DNA from: Porpolomopsis calyptriformis
Lineage: Eukaryota; Basidiomycota; Agaricomycetes; Agaricales; Hygrophoraceae
Assembly (NCBI GenBank): GCA_951640195.1
Contig: OX621163.1
Location: 2,852,001 to 2,916,000, forward strand
Length of the DNA stretch: 64,000 bases
Direction: 5' to 3'
Shown: positions 46,867 through 57,248 of the stretch, piece by piece
Numbering within the stretch: position 1 is the first letter of the stretch
Layout: every line of letters starts with the position of its first letter
Translations under genes and position numbers: made by a program
The notes under the pieces: generated by a model
The model's database searches: none
Seen by the model: only the letters and a program-made list of their open reading frames with translations
What the model was told of the DNA's origin: nothing

Positions 46867-48452
46867 CTACAGATGCTCTAAAACCATTTCCTCCTCTTTT
46901 TCTTCCAAACCCCTGTATATCTCTTCGAGAATGACGATCCACGCCTTTACGCGCGCTTTCTCCTCCGCGATCGCCGCCAACACCTCTCGCGACTTCTCTT
47001 CATCGGCCGCCGTCGCCTTCGCCTTCCCTTTCCGACCCGCAATCGGTCGGGTAGTTTCCTTCGAGCTTTCGCCCACCGTTTCCTCTTTGAGAGGTGGGGT
47101 CTCATCGATGTAGACTACTGGACCTATAAAAAGAAGAAATTAGAATAAAGAAAACAAAAGAAAAAGGAAAACTTACGAGAGATGGCCCTCGCCGACTTTC
47201 GAACCCCCTTCTTCGACTCTTCAGCCGTCGCCGACTTGGTCGCGCCCTTCAATTCCGCCTTGGGCCGCGGTTTGTACTTTTTCCCCAGCTGATTCTCCCC
47301 CTTCCAATAACACCTGCGCTTGTCCGTTATGCACTTGGCGCACAACGGATCGGTGGGGCCGATTTCGCATTCCGCGCCAACCTTTTTGCAGAAATCGCAC
47401 TACGAATTAAAAGAGTCTGTTAGTAAAAACAAAAATAAGAGAAAGAAAGAGACTTACTTTGCCCTCAACCGGGCGCAAAGCCTCTTCTACCGCCTTTCGC
47501 TTGCGGTACTCCCGCGTCGTGATCACAGGGAGCGACCGTCCCTTCTCTGCCATCCTCTCCCGATATGCCACCTTCGACCTCTCGATCTCGTCTTCTGCAG
47601 TCAGCGATTGCGCTGCTGCCGCCGATTCATCTTCGTCAACCTGGGGCTGGTGCCCATCCTCCGTCGTCTCCGTCGACGCCCCCGTCGTGTCTAGCATATC
47701 TGCCGACACCTCCGCCGCCTTCGTTCCGCCTTCACCCACTGCCTTTTCCGTCTCTCGATGGAACTCCTCCTTGTCAATTTTTCCATCCATGAGCAATTGG
47801 AGGAGCCTCTCGTAGGCTTCCTCCATCTGCTTCCAGTCCTCTGCATCTCGTCCCTCCCGTTCCTCTCGCTCCCGCTTCTCTCATACCTCTCGCTCCGCCC
47901 TCTCGACCTGCTCGCGCTCCTCTCGTTCCTCATGCTCCTCACGCTCCTCTCATTCCTCTCGTTCCTCACGCTCTCGTTCCTCTTGCTCCGCCTACTCGAC
48001 CCTCTCTCGTTCCTCCCGTACAGACGCCTCCGCCCTCTCCCTCGCCTCGCGTTCCTCTTCCGCCCTTCGCTCCTGCTCGACCCTCTCCGCCTCCGCTTTC
48101 TCTTCAACCTCCCGACGCACCACCTCTGCCAGTCTCGGCATCAACAACTCCCCCGCCCATTCCAACCACTCTCGCTCTTTGAAAGCATCGAAGGTCTCAC
48201 AGGCCTCTTTTTGCCACGCGACGACCTCGTCGTCTGTCGATGTTTGCTTCAGGGCCTTTACGACCCGATTATATGCGATCTAAAAGATAAATTAGCAGAA
48301 GAAAACGATTAGAAAAACAAAAAACTCACCAGTAACTTGCAGAATTGCTGCCCCCAGATCTTGTAATCTTCGGGTTCGGCAACTCCATCCGGGAGCGACC
48401 TCATTTGGTCGCTAATCTTCTGTTTCGCGATATTTATGACGTTCTTCAACAT
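46867..48452 (-). pseudogene. Element A antisense accessory gene: coiled-coil protein with Zn2Cys6-pattern cluster
   Basis: Four exons on the strand opposite to pol: 48452-48330, 48279-47458, 47399-47177 and 47123-46867, with GT-AG introns of 50, 58 and 53 nt. Phases agree, giving 475 codons. Exon 1 encodes a conserved N-terminus (QMRSLPDGVAEPEDYK). Exon 2 is a very long Glu/Arg-rich coiled coil. Exon 3 starts with cysteines C316, C319, C326, C335, C338 and C345, spaced C-X2-C-X6-C-X8-C-X2-C-X6-C, the fungal Zn(II)2Cys6 pattern, followed by a Lys-rich stretch. Exon 4 is a helical tail ending EEEMVLEHL. Three stops (TAG, TGA, TGA) in exon 2 break this copy. A TTATAAA motif lies near 48543. Role unknown; a DNA-binding or Gag-like accessory role is possible. 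Confidence 0.75.
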
Positions 48453-48597
48453 CTTGAATGACTTGACACGGTTTTCTTGGCGTTGTGGTGTGCGATTTGA
48501 AGACGGTTGTGTCTAAAGATGAATGTGACACGCTGGTCACACTTATAAACGCGCCTCGGCAACTACCGGCAAATCACGTGATTGACTGAGGACAGTC

Positions 48598-48618
48598 AAC
48601 ATTTCAGTGAGGAGGAGA
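48598..48618 (+). other. Element A 3' polypurine tract
   Basis: AACATTTCAGTGAGGAGGAGA runs straight into the 3' LTR at 48619; its 3' half is purine-rich, as expected for the plus-strand primer. Confidence 0.75.
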
Positions 48619-49226
48619 TGATACGACCCCTCCGTCCCCTGAGCACCATATATTCAACTATACAAATACTAGACACCTACCAAGTCCTTCGAACTCGAAC
48701 TCGAACCCTCCGAACGCTCCCGATAGCTTCCGAACGTCCCGAACGACTTCGAGAATCATCGAACGCTCCAAACGCGATCGAAGCTTTCCGAACGCAAATG
48801 AAAGTTTGTATATCAAAGGGAAGACACCATTCAAAGGCATCTGTTCTCTTCTATTTCTCCCTTTTCATTCGATTCCTTCATTTCCATTCACTACTTTCCC
48901 ATTAGATCATTAGAGAGGCTCCCCTTTTATCATATACACTCAAAGGGATCCTTGTACTAGAAGATATATATACTGTATGTTGTAGCTAGTGATCTAACAA
49001 GTTAGATATTTGCTTCTCTCTTGCTCTCAAGTCTAGATCCTCTTTAGATCTTCTAAGACTTCCTCTTTCGACTTCCTGATCCTTCCGATTCCCCGATCGA
49101 TCTCGTTCGCGAATGATCGAAGACTTCCTTTCCACGATCATCGATCATAGACTGTGTCGAGACTCTTTATAGTTGTCCTCGCACCTTGTTCTGTGTTCAG
49201 TTCTCATACATGAAGCAGACGTATCA
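48619..49226 (+). repeat. Element A 3' LTR
   Basis: 608 bp, ending CGTATCA, and about 97% identical to the 5' LTR with mostly CpG-type transitions. Confidence 0.92.
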
Positions 49227-49427
49227 ATGTGATCCATCCTGTTCATTTTGAACGGTCCACCGATGCTCTCACCGCCTTGTTTGTTCATCATGTATCCCTC
49301 AGTCTGTACGTGATATATCTTATTCACCTTCAACAATCCCCTAATGCTCTCGCCACTTGTTTGGTCTTCATCCCTCCCTCAGCTTGTGTGTGATCTGTCC
49401 TGTTTGCTTTGAACGGTCCACTGATGC
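49227..49427. repeat. ~78-bp minisatellite, middle fragment
   Basis: Two to three units between the element A 3' LTR and the solo LTR, in register with the interrupted unit at 40230. Confidence 0.85.
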
Positions 49428-49815
49428 TGTTAGGTGTGAAGCAGGACTCAGGTCTTCACTCTGGGAGGCCCAATGTGGGTCTTAGCCAATGCAAATAAGA
49501 AGTTGGCAAGTCCAAGTTGTGGTTCAACCTAGAGAAGTACAAGCAATTCCGAGCTGCCTATATTTACCCTAGCTGAGTCCGAAAATGTGATTATGTAATC
49601 AATCCATGGAACAATTGTGTAAGCAATGATTAAGTGTAAAAGATAAGATAAGAAAGATAAGAAGGAGTGACAAATGTCACACTTGTGACCGTGACTCGAC
49701 CGGTCAGGTAACGGTCACGTTGTGACAGCATGACAATCGCAGCATCGAAAATGATAGTAAAGAGAACTGGCACACAGAAAGGAAATAATAACCAAAAAAG
49801 AGACTCATCGTAACA
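49428..49815. repeat. Solo LTR, 388 bp, with perfect 5-bp target duplication
   Basis: Ends TGTTAGG...CGTAACA form the inverted pair TGTTA/TAACA. It interrupts a minisatellite unit and is flanked by GATGC on both sides (49423-49427 and 49816-49820); removing one copy restores the unit. Three GATAA motifs lie at about 49642-49661 and an inverted GTGACCGTGAC/GGTCACG motif near 49686-49720. Confidence 0.88.
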
Positions 49816-52558
49816 GATGCTCTTGCTGCCTTGTTTGTTTGTCGTCCCTCCCTCAGGTTGTGCGTGACCCGTCCTGTTCGCTTTGAACAGTCCACTGACG
49901 CTCTCCTGCCACCTGCTTTGTTCGCTATCCCTCCCTCAGTCAGTGCATGATCTGTCCTGTTCGCTTTGAACAGTCCACTGATGTTCTCACCACCTTGTTC
50001 GTTCGTTGTCCTTCCCTCAGGTTGTGTGTGATCCATCCTGCTCGCTTTGGACAGTCCACTGACACTCTCGCAGCCCTGTTCATTCATCTTCCCTCCCTCA
50101 GATGGTGCATGACCCATCCTGTTCGCTTTGAATGGTCCGCTGATACTCTCGCTGCCTTGTTTGTTGTTGTCCCTCCTTCAGCTGGTTCATGATCCATCCT
50201 ATTCACTTTGCACGGTCCCCTGATACTCTCGCTGCCTTGTTCATTTGTCATCTCTCCCTCAGTTGGTGTGTGATCTGTCCTGTTCCCTGTGAACATCCAC
50301 TGATGCTCTCATCACCTCGGTTGTTTGTCGTCCCTCCTTCAGCATGTGTGTGATCTGTCCTGTTTGCTTCTAACAGTCCACTGACACTCTTGCTGCCTTG
50401 TTCATTCATCATCCCGCCCTCAGGTGGTGTGTGATCTGTCCTGTTTGCTTTGAATAGTCTGCTAACACTCCTTTGCTGTATCATTTGTTCGTTGTCCCTC
50501 CCTCAGATGGTGCGTCATTCGTCCTGTTCACTTGAATGGTCCACTGACACTCGCTGCCTTGTTTGTTCGTTGTCTCTCCCTCAGCCTGTGTGTGATCTGT
50601 CCTGTTCACTTTGAATGGTCCACTGACACTTGCCACCTCATTTGTTTTTTGTCCATCCCTTAGGTAGTGCATGATCCGCCCAGTTTGCTTTGAACAGTCC
50701 ACTGACATTCTCACTGCCTTGTTCGTTCGTCGTCTCTCCCTTAGTCTGTGTGTGATCCATCCTGTTGGCTTTGAACAGTTGACTGACGCTCTCACTGCCT
50801 CATTTGTTCGTCATCCTCCCTCAGCAAGTGCGTGATCTGTCCTGTTCGCTTTGAACGGTCTGCTGATGTGCTCTTGCCACCTTGTTCATCCATCGTCCCT
50901 CCCTCAGCATGTGCGTGATCTGTCCTGTTTGCTTTGAACGGTTCACTAACGCTCTCGCCCCCTTGTTTGTTCATTGTCCCTCCCTCAGGTGGTGTGTGAC
51001 CTGTCCTCTTCACTTTGAATGGTCCTCTGACACTATCGCTTCCTTGTTCATTCATTGTCCCTCCCTTAGCTGGTGCGTGATCTGTCCTGTTCACTTTGAA
51101 CAGTCCACTGATGCTCTCGCTGACTTGTTCATTTGTTTTCCTTCCCTTAGCTTGTGCATGACTCACCCTGTTCACATTGAACAGTCCACTGAGGCTCTCT
51201 CCACCTCACTCATTCCTGGCCCCTCCCTCAGCATGTGCATGATCCATCCTGTTCTCTTTGAACGGTCCACTGATGCTCTCACTGCCACATTTGTTTGTCA
51301 TCCCTCCCTCAGGTCGTGCATGACCCATCCTGTTCGCTTTGAATGGTCCACTGATGCTCTCCTGCTGCCTTGTTTGTTCCTTGTCCTCCCTCAGGTAGTG
51401 CGCAATCCATCCTGTTCACTTTGAACAGTCCATTGATGCCCTCGCCACCTCATTCATTCGTTGTTGCTCCCTCAGTTGGTGGGCAATCTGTCCTGTTTGC
51501 TTTGAATGGTCCACTGAGGCTCTTGCTGCCTTGTTCATTTGTCGTCCCTCCCTCAGCCAGTGTGTGATCTGTCCTGTTCGCTTTGAACGGTCCAGTGACA
51601 CTCTTGCTGCATCATTCATTCATCGTCCTTCCTTCAGCCTGTGTGTGATCTGTTCTATTCGATTTGAAAAGTCCACTGACACTCTTGCCGCCTTGTTCAT
51701 TCGTCATCCCTACCTCAGATCATGCGTGATCTGTCCTGTCTGCTTTGAACAGTCCACTGACGCTCTTGCCACATCATTTGTTCATTGTCCATTGTCCCTC
51801 CCTCAGCTGGTGTGTGACCCATCCTGTTCACTTTGGACAGTCCACTGACACTCTTGTCGCCTTGTTCATTCGTCGTCCTTCCCTCAGGTGGTGCGTGATC
51901 CATCCTGTTCACTTTGAACAGTCCACTGACCCTCTCGCCACCTTGCTCATTCATTGTCCTTCCCTTAGCTTGTGCGTGATCCATCCTGTTTGCTTTGAAC
52001 AGTCCACTGATGTTCTAGCCACCCCTGCCCCACCCTCAGCTAGTGTGTGATCTATCCTGTTCGCTTTGAACAGTCCACTGATGCTCTTGCCCCCTCACTC
52101 GTACGTTGTCCTTCCCTCAGGTGGTGCATGACCCATCCTGTTCACTTTGAGTGGTCCACTGACGCTCTCGTTGCCTTGTTCATTTATTGTCCCTCCCTCA
52201 GGTTGTGTGTGATCTGTCCTGTTCACTTTGAACGGTCCACTGACACTCTCACCACCTTATTTGTTTGTTGTCCCTCCCTCAGTCTGTGTGTGATCTATCC
52301 TATTCACCTCCCACTGTCCACTGATGCTTCCACACCTCTTTCGTTTGTTGTCCCTCCCTCAGTATGTCCGTGATCTTTCCTGTTCACTTTGAACAGTCCA
52401 CTGATATTCTTGCTGCCTTGTTTGTTCGTCATCCCTCCCTCAGGTGGTGCGTGATCCATCCTGTTCACTTTGAGCAGTCCACTGATGCTCTCGCCACCTT
52501 GTTCATTCATCATCCCTCCCTCAGATGGTGCGTGATCCGTCCTGTTCACTTTGAATGG
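49816..52558. repeat. ~78-bp minisatellite array, main block (~35 units)
   Basis: Tandem units of about 78 bp with consensus parts GTGCGTGATCTGTCCTGTTC, CTTTGAACAGTCCACTGA and CGTCCCTCCCTCAG. 78 is divisible by three, so long accidental frames occur on both strands. Units vary by small indels and transitions. Confidence 0.92.
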
Positions 52559-53166
52559 TGATACGACCCCTCCGTCCCCTGAGCACTGTATATTCAACTA
52601 TACAAATACTAGACACCTACCAAGTCCTTCGAACACGAACTCGAACCCTTCAAATGCTCCCGATAGCTCCCGAATGTCCCGAACGACTTCGAGAATCATC
52701 GAACGCTCTGAACGCAATCGAAGCTTTCCGAACGCGAATGAAAGTTTGTATATCAAAGGGAAGACACTATTCAAAGGCATTGGTTCTCTTCTATTTCTCC
52801 CTTTTCATTTGATTCCTTCATTCCCATTTACTACTTTTCCCTTAGATCATTAGAGAGGCTCCCCTTTTATCATATACACTCAAAGGGATCCTTGTACTAG
52901 AAGATATATATACTGTATATTGTAGCTAGTGATCCAACAAGTTAGATATTCGCTTCTCTCTCGCCCTCAAGTCTAGATCTTCTAAGACTTCCTCTCGATT
53001 TCCTCTTTCGACTTTCCAATCCTTCCAATTCCCTGATCGAGCTCGTTCGCGAATGATTGAAGACTTCCTTTCCATGATCGTCGATCATAAACTGTGTCGA
53101 GACTCTTTATAGTTGTCCTCACACCTTGTTCTGTGTTCAGTTCTCATACATGAAGCAGACGTAACA
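52559..53166 (+). repeat. Element B 5' LTR
   Basis: 608 bp, same start as the A LTR; the end reads CGTAACA where A has CRTATCA. The PBS TGGAGCCCACC follows. Confidence 0.9.
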
Positions 53167-55001
53167 TTTTGGAGCCCACCGCGAGGGCCCACTATTAAAT
53201 CTTAAAAGATTCCTTCGACTCAGTCCTTCGAACTGCCATTCCCGACACACAATCGAGTCACTTGAAGTACTACCCTATGAGATAGATTCACTCAGAACAC
53301 CAATCCGACCCAACTAACACTTCCCAGCTCTCAAATAAATCGAAATTCAACTTCGATCAACAATCCCGATTCACCTGACGAACCATCCTCTACTATATCA
53401 CTTTCATCTTTATCCTCAATTTCTATGACGACCATGACAACTCCACCAACTCTAGTTATACCCGCTCGCAGTCACTCGACTGCCCTGAAGTTCAACCCCG
53501 AACAACCTCGTGAACTTCAAAGATACTTCCAAGACCTCAGAGGTCTTTTCACTAATTGTAGCATCACCGACGACGATGCTAAGAAAACTTACGCCTGCAA
53601 ATACGTCGACATCGATACCTCCGAACTCTGGGAATACCAAACAGAGTTCCAAGCTGGACACACGTTCGACGAATTCGTTGCCGCCATTTATAAGCTTTAC
53701 CCAGGATTGGAAGACGATCGAAAGTGGTCCATCGCCGACATGGACAAGATAGTCGGAGAATAGCTTCAACTAGGGATCATGAACACGAATGAACTCAGAG
53801 CGTATTTCCGATCATTCCTTGCGATTACTAAATTCCTGTGATCGAAAAACAGAATCTCCAAAGCGGAACAAAGTCGCGCCTTCGTCTGAGGATTCCAACC
53901 CGAACTCTGGACTAGAATCGTCCGACGACTGGAGATCAAGTTCCCCAACCACTTCCCCGATGATCCTTACGGGATAAACGATATCAACGAGGCGGCCCAT
54001 TTCGTTCTCTATGGAACGTCTCTGAACACTTTCTTACCACGCGAAACTACAACTTCGATGATGACTACTACCCCTGCCATGAAACAAGAAGACCTCAGTG
54101 TCTTCATGGAAAGACTCATGACCACGCTTGTCAAAACCCTGGACAATAGAGGTCCCCCGAAATGAAACCCGCCCCCTTGATCGCCACAATCATCCGAAAG
54201 ACGACCCAATGCTCCCAACCCATTTGAGCCGAAGACTTGCGTCTTCTGTGGAAGTCCTGATCACTTCATTGGAAGCTGCCCAACCTGCCGCGAATATATT
54301 CAAAATGGTTGATGCAAGAAGAACTTCGAAGGAAGGATCGTACTCCTGAATGACAGGTTTATCCCCCAGCAAATGCCGGGAAAAACCCTGAAAGAACGAA
54401 TAGATGAATGGTATAAGCAAAACCCGACTCTGACTGCTGGAATGATGTACGGAATTTCAGCAGGTATCCAATGCGATCCAGCGACCAAAACTTATCAACT
54501 ATCCACTGACAAACAGATTGCCACCCTCGAAAAGGAGATTTTCGCGTTAAGGAGCAAGAAGACGTTTGATGGAGTAGAGATTGTTCGGCCTCAATGACAA
54601 GAACCCGAGAAAGAGAAAGCAGCCGACAAACAAACAAGCGCTCTGATCGCGAACACCCCAACTCAACCCGCTACGATGGAACATCCGTTCGCGAAAGCGA
54701 AAGAGTCTAACTACGTACCGCCCCACATCCGGAACTTTGGCTCTCCAATGGTGAAAAGAGACAAAGACCCCTTGTACCACACTCAAGCACCGATCCAAGA
54801 CTCGAAAATCGCCTCCGACGTCTATACTCGTTCGATGAAAACCTGTCATGAAATTGGCGTTCACTCTCTTAAAATTTCTCTCTTTTCTTCATTCTTTTCT
54901 TTTCTTTCTTATGACAGTTCTTTTGGGAGGGAGGCTGTCTTTATTGACAGCGGAAACTACTTGTACAAAGGGAGGAGTCCATGTCTGACTAACTATTTAT
55001 A

Positions 55002-55835
55002 CTAGTCCATCTTGGCAATCTCCTGCACTATACTGTCCCTCAAGAACTCTACAAAACTCGAGACTACTTGACCATCTAATGCGGCCAACTTGTTGCCCCA
55101 GTAGATTGCCCCATTAGTGTCACCACTGGAGGCCTGCAACTCAGCAGCCTTCCCTTCAACGAAACCCATCACTATCTTTCTCGCTTCCTCACCCAGCCAA
55201 TCGTTGGTAGGACTCCACAACAAACTAGGAGGAACTTCCTCTTCCTCAATCTTGACGTTAACATTGGTCGACGACAAGGACAAATCTTCAACTAAAAAGA
55301 TAAAGGATCAGTGGCTACGAAGAGAGCGAGAGAGTTAAGGGCATTACCACTAGATAAAGGACTTAATGGACCAGGGGTCCAAGGACGGAAAGGGGGACTG
55401 GCAGCCCAGTCAACTGCCTCCTTCTTGACGGAAGGAAGAGAGTCAGCCCACTTGTCGGACCCCCAATTAACCTGTTCCTCCAAAGGGAGCTGGGAAGTAG
55501 GGGGAGGGGCGTCGTCATCCCAAGCTAAAAAGAAGGAAAGCCTATTATCAATAGACATAGACTAACAAAGACAAAACAAGATACATACCAAGCGGATCCT
55601 CCATCAAGCCACAAACATGCTGGATTGGCCAGCGAACATACAGACACTTTCTGACCTTATGCTTGCCACCGCAAGCAAAACAAGAGAAGGAGGACCAGCA
55701 GAGGTCAGCGTCGGAGGGGGTGCGCTGAAGGTAGTAGTGGAAAGAATCACAATCGAGAAAGACAGGAGCGGTGCGGTGCACCACTCCAGACTGCTTGAAG
55801 AATCGGACGTAGTGGCCTTGGTGGGAAGGAGTCAT
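55002..55835 (-). CDS. LTR-borne zinc-knuckle-type protein (3 exons, intact)
   Basis: Exons 55835-55589, 55524-55348 and 55291-55002, introns of 64 and 56 nt with GT-AG ends and matching phases, give 237 aa. The start MTPSHQGHYVRFFKQSG was chosen because a TATAAAA box lies 49 nt upstream (55884-55890) and the other copy keeps the same ATG. Residues 52-64 (CFACGGKHKVRKC) form a CX2CX3HX4C knuckle, one residue shorter than the retroviral CX2CX4HX4C. The middle is Pro-rich (TSQLPLEEQVNWGSDKW) and the C-terminal exon is helical. No stop interrupts it, unlike almost every other gene in the surrounding repeats. I recognise no family; a nucleic-acid-binding, Gag-like role is possible. Confidence 0.7.
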
Positions 55836-55883
55836 GATGAATGACAAGGATTGAACTGAAGCGTAGGGATACAACCCCACACC

Positions 55884-55890
55884 TTTTATA
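55884..55890 (-). promoter_or_regulatory. TATA box of the LTR-borne gene
   Basis: TATAAAA on the minus strand, 49 nt before the ATG, conserved at 154-160 in the other copy. Confidence 0.6.
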
Positions 55891-57248
55891 TGCTCAGACA
55901 CAAAGGGAAGACCAAAAGGAGGTTCCTCAATCAAAGAAGAGAAACCCGATACGCCGGACAAGAGATAGAAACAGCGGCGATCTCATGACTAGAAGAACAA
56001 TAGGAACCAGTCATGAGACAGCACAGCCTGATACTGCGGAAGGCTATGCCCAATAGAGTTGAGTCATCAAAACAACACAGCCTTCCGCAGTATGACTAAG
56101 AACAATGGCAAACCTTAAACCGGAGGCTGTGAACAATAGAAAATGGGGTGACTGCGGAAGCTGACTCATAGTGACTCCTATTTTAGAAATACTATATAAA
56201 CCCTGAGGGCGAAGCGGATCATCACTTCGTCCTCCTGTGAGATTACTTGTAGTAGCACGAACGCAATCAGAATCATCAGACTTCTTTTCCATCAGAACAA
56301 GAAAAGAGAAACATAAACCCATCACTACTGAGCCAATCGTTCATGCCCATATTCCCTAAACTCTCAGCAGAGGCATGCAACGGATTTAACTCGCAGAACA
56401 ACTTCTTTGTAGAAGTAAAACTAAACTCAGAAGGAATTATCACCCTTTACGAGGATGTCCCCGTCAGAACTTTCTTCTACATCCTACTAGACTTATTAAG
56501 CTCCAAGGCCTGCCTTGTGATTGACAAAAAGACTTGCAACTACAGTTGTGACAACGCTTTCCCCCGAAGAGTTGCTATCCCTCTCACCTGAAGTCCGATC
56601 AAAGGTTCGAGAGGCAGTAACGCCCAAATGAACTTAGCCTCCTAGTCAACCGATCGCGGTCAAAACCGTCGAAGTAGAAGCGATTCTGAATGACGCTCTC
56701 CCCTATTGCGATGACAACGATTGTTCCATCACCATGCCTAACCCCTATGAATCGTATCTGAACACCCTCTCATCTGACGAAACCCCTCACACCATTACCG
56801 TTGCAAAGGAATCGCACGCTCTCCAATTGATCGTCATGTTGATCGATCATAAAGAAATGATCAAGTGTATCATCGATCCCGGATCTCAAATAATCGCCAT
56901 GTCCGAAGCCGTTTGTCACGATCTAGGACTAATCTACGACCCGACCATTCAACTCAACATGCAATTGGCCAACGGTGAAATAGACCAATCATTAGGTCTC
57001 ATGAGGAATGTCCCCTGTCAAATCGGCGACATAACTCTCTACCTTCAGATCCACATCATTCGCGCTCCCGCCTATGACATCCTGCTCGGAAGACCATTCG
57101 ATGTGTTAGCACAAAGCCTCATCAAGAATTTTGCCGACGAAAACCAGACGATCACTATTTGCGATCCAAATAGCGGAAGGACCATCACAATTCCGACAGT
57201 TCCATGAGGACTGCCAAAGCACTGTTCGGATTTTCGCTCATCGAGGAT

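Larger units (their letters stand above)
40231..49226 (+). mobile_element. Element A: Ty3/gypsy LTR retrotransposon with antisense accessory gene
   Basis: 8,996 bp with 608-bp LTRs (TGATACG...CGTATCA ends). Order: LTR, PBS, gag-protease, pol (RT, RNase H, integrase), antisense spliced gene, PPT, LTR. A 4-bp target duplication inside the minisatellite is ACGT (40227-40230) versus ATGT (49227-49230), differing by one C/T change. The two LTRs differ at roughly seventeen positions, almost all CpG versus TpG or CpA. pol is full of TGA stops, so it is inactive. Confidence 0.92.
54844..56553 (+). mobile_element. Nested 1.7-kb LTR-like element (TGTCA...TGACA) with antisense gene
   Basis: 1,710 bp interrupting gag of element B relative to the uninterrupted copy at 42513-42531. 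The ends are TGTCATGAAATT and CAGTTGTGACA. On the plus strand a TATATAAA (56193-56200) about 350 bp before the right end fits an LTR-like U3-R-U5 layout. On the minus strand it carries a complete gene with its own TATA box and AATAAA. No clean target duplication is visible; about ten bases of the host element differ at the junction. A second copy lies at 1-1193. A non-autonomous element or a giant solo LTR are both possible. Confidence 0.7.

Noticed and set aside
47458..48312. Plus-strand Ser/Leu/Arg-rich ORFs in elements A and B (also 61503-62324)
   Set aside because: They mirror the Glu/Arg coiled-coil exon of the antisense gene; splice signals and the cysteine cluster exist only on the minus strand.
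49816..52558. Long ORFs on both strands (up to 180 codons) in the tandem array, with repeats like CVICPVRFEQSTD
   Set aside because: They arise because the ~78-bp unit is a multiple of three; frames start and stop with unit indels and both strands are open. This is a minisatellite, not a repeat protein.
49816..52558. CRISPR-like appearance of regularly spaced repeats
   Set aside because: Units are contiguous with no unique spacers, and the genome is eukaryotic.
54844..56553. Helitron or DNA transposon interpretation of the 1.7-kb element
   Set aside because: No TC...CTRR ends, no 3' hairpin next to CTRR, and only 5-bp inverted ends; TG...CA ends with a TATA box near one end fit an LTR better.
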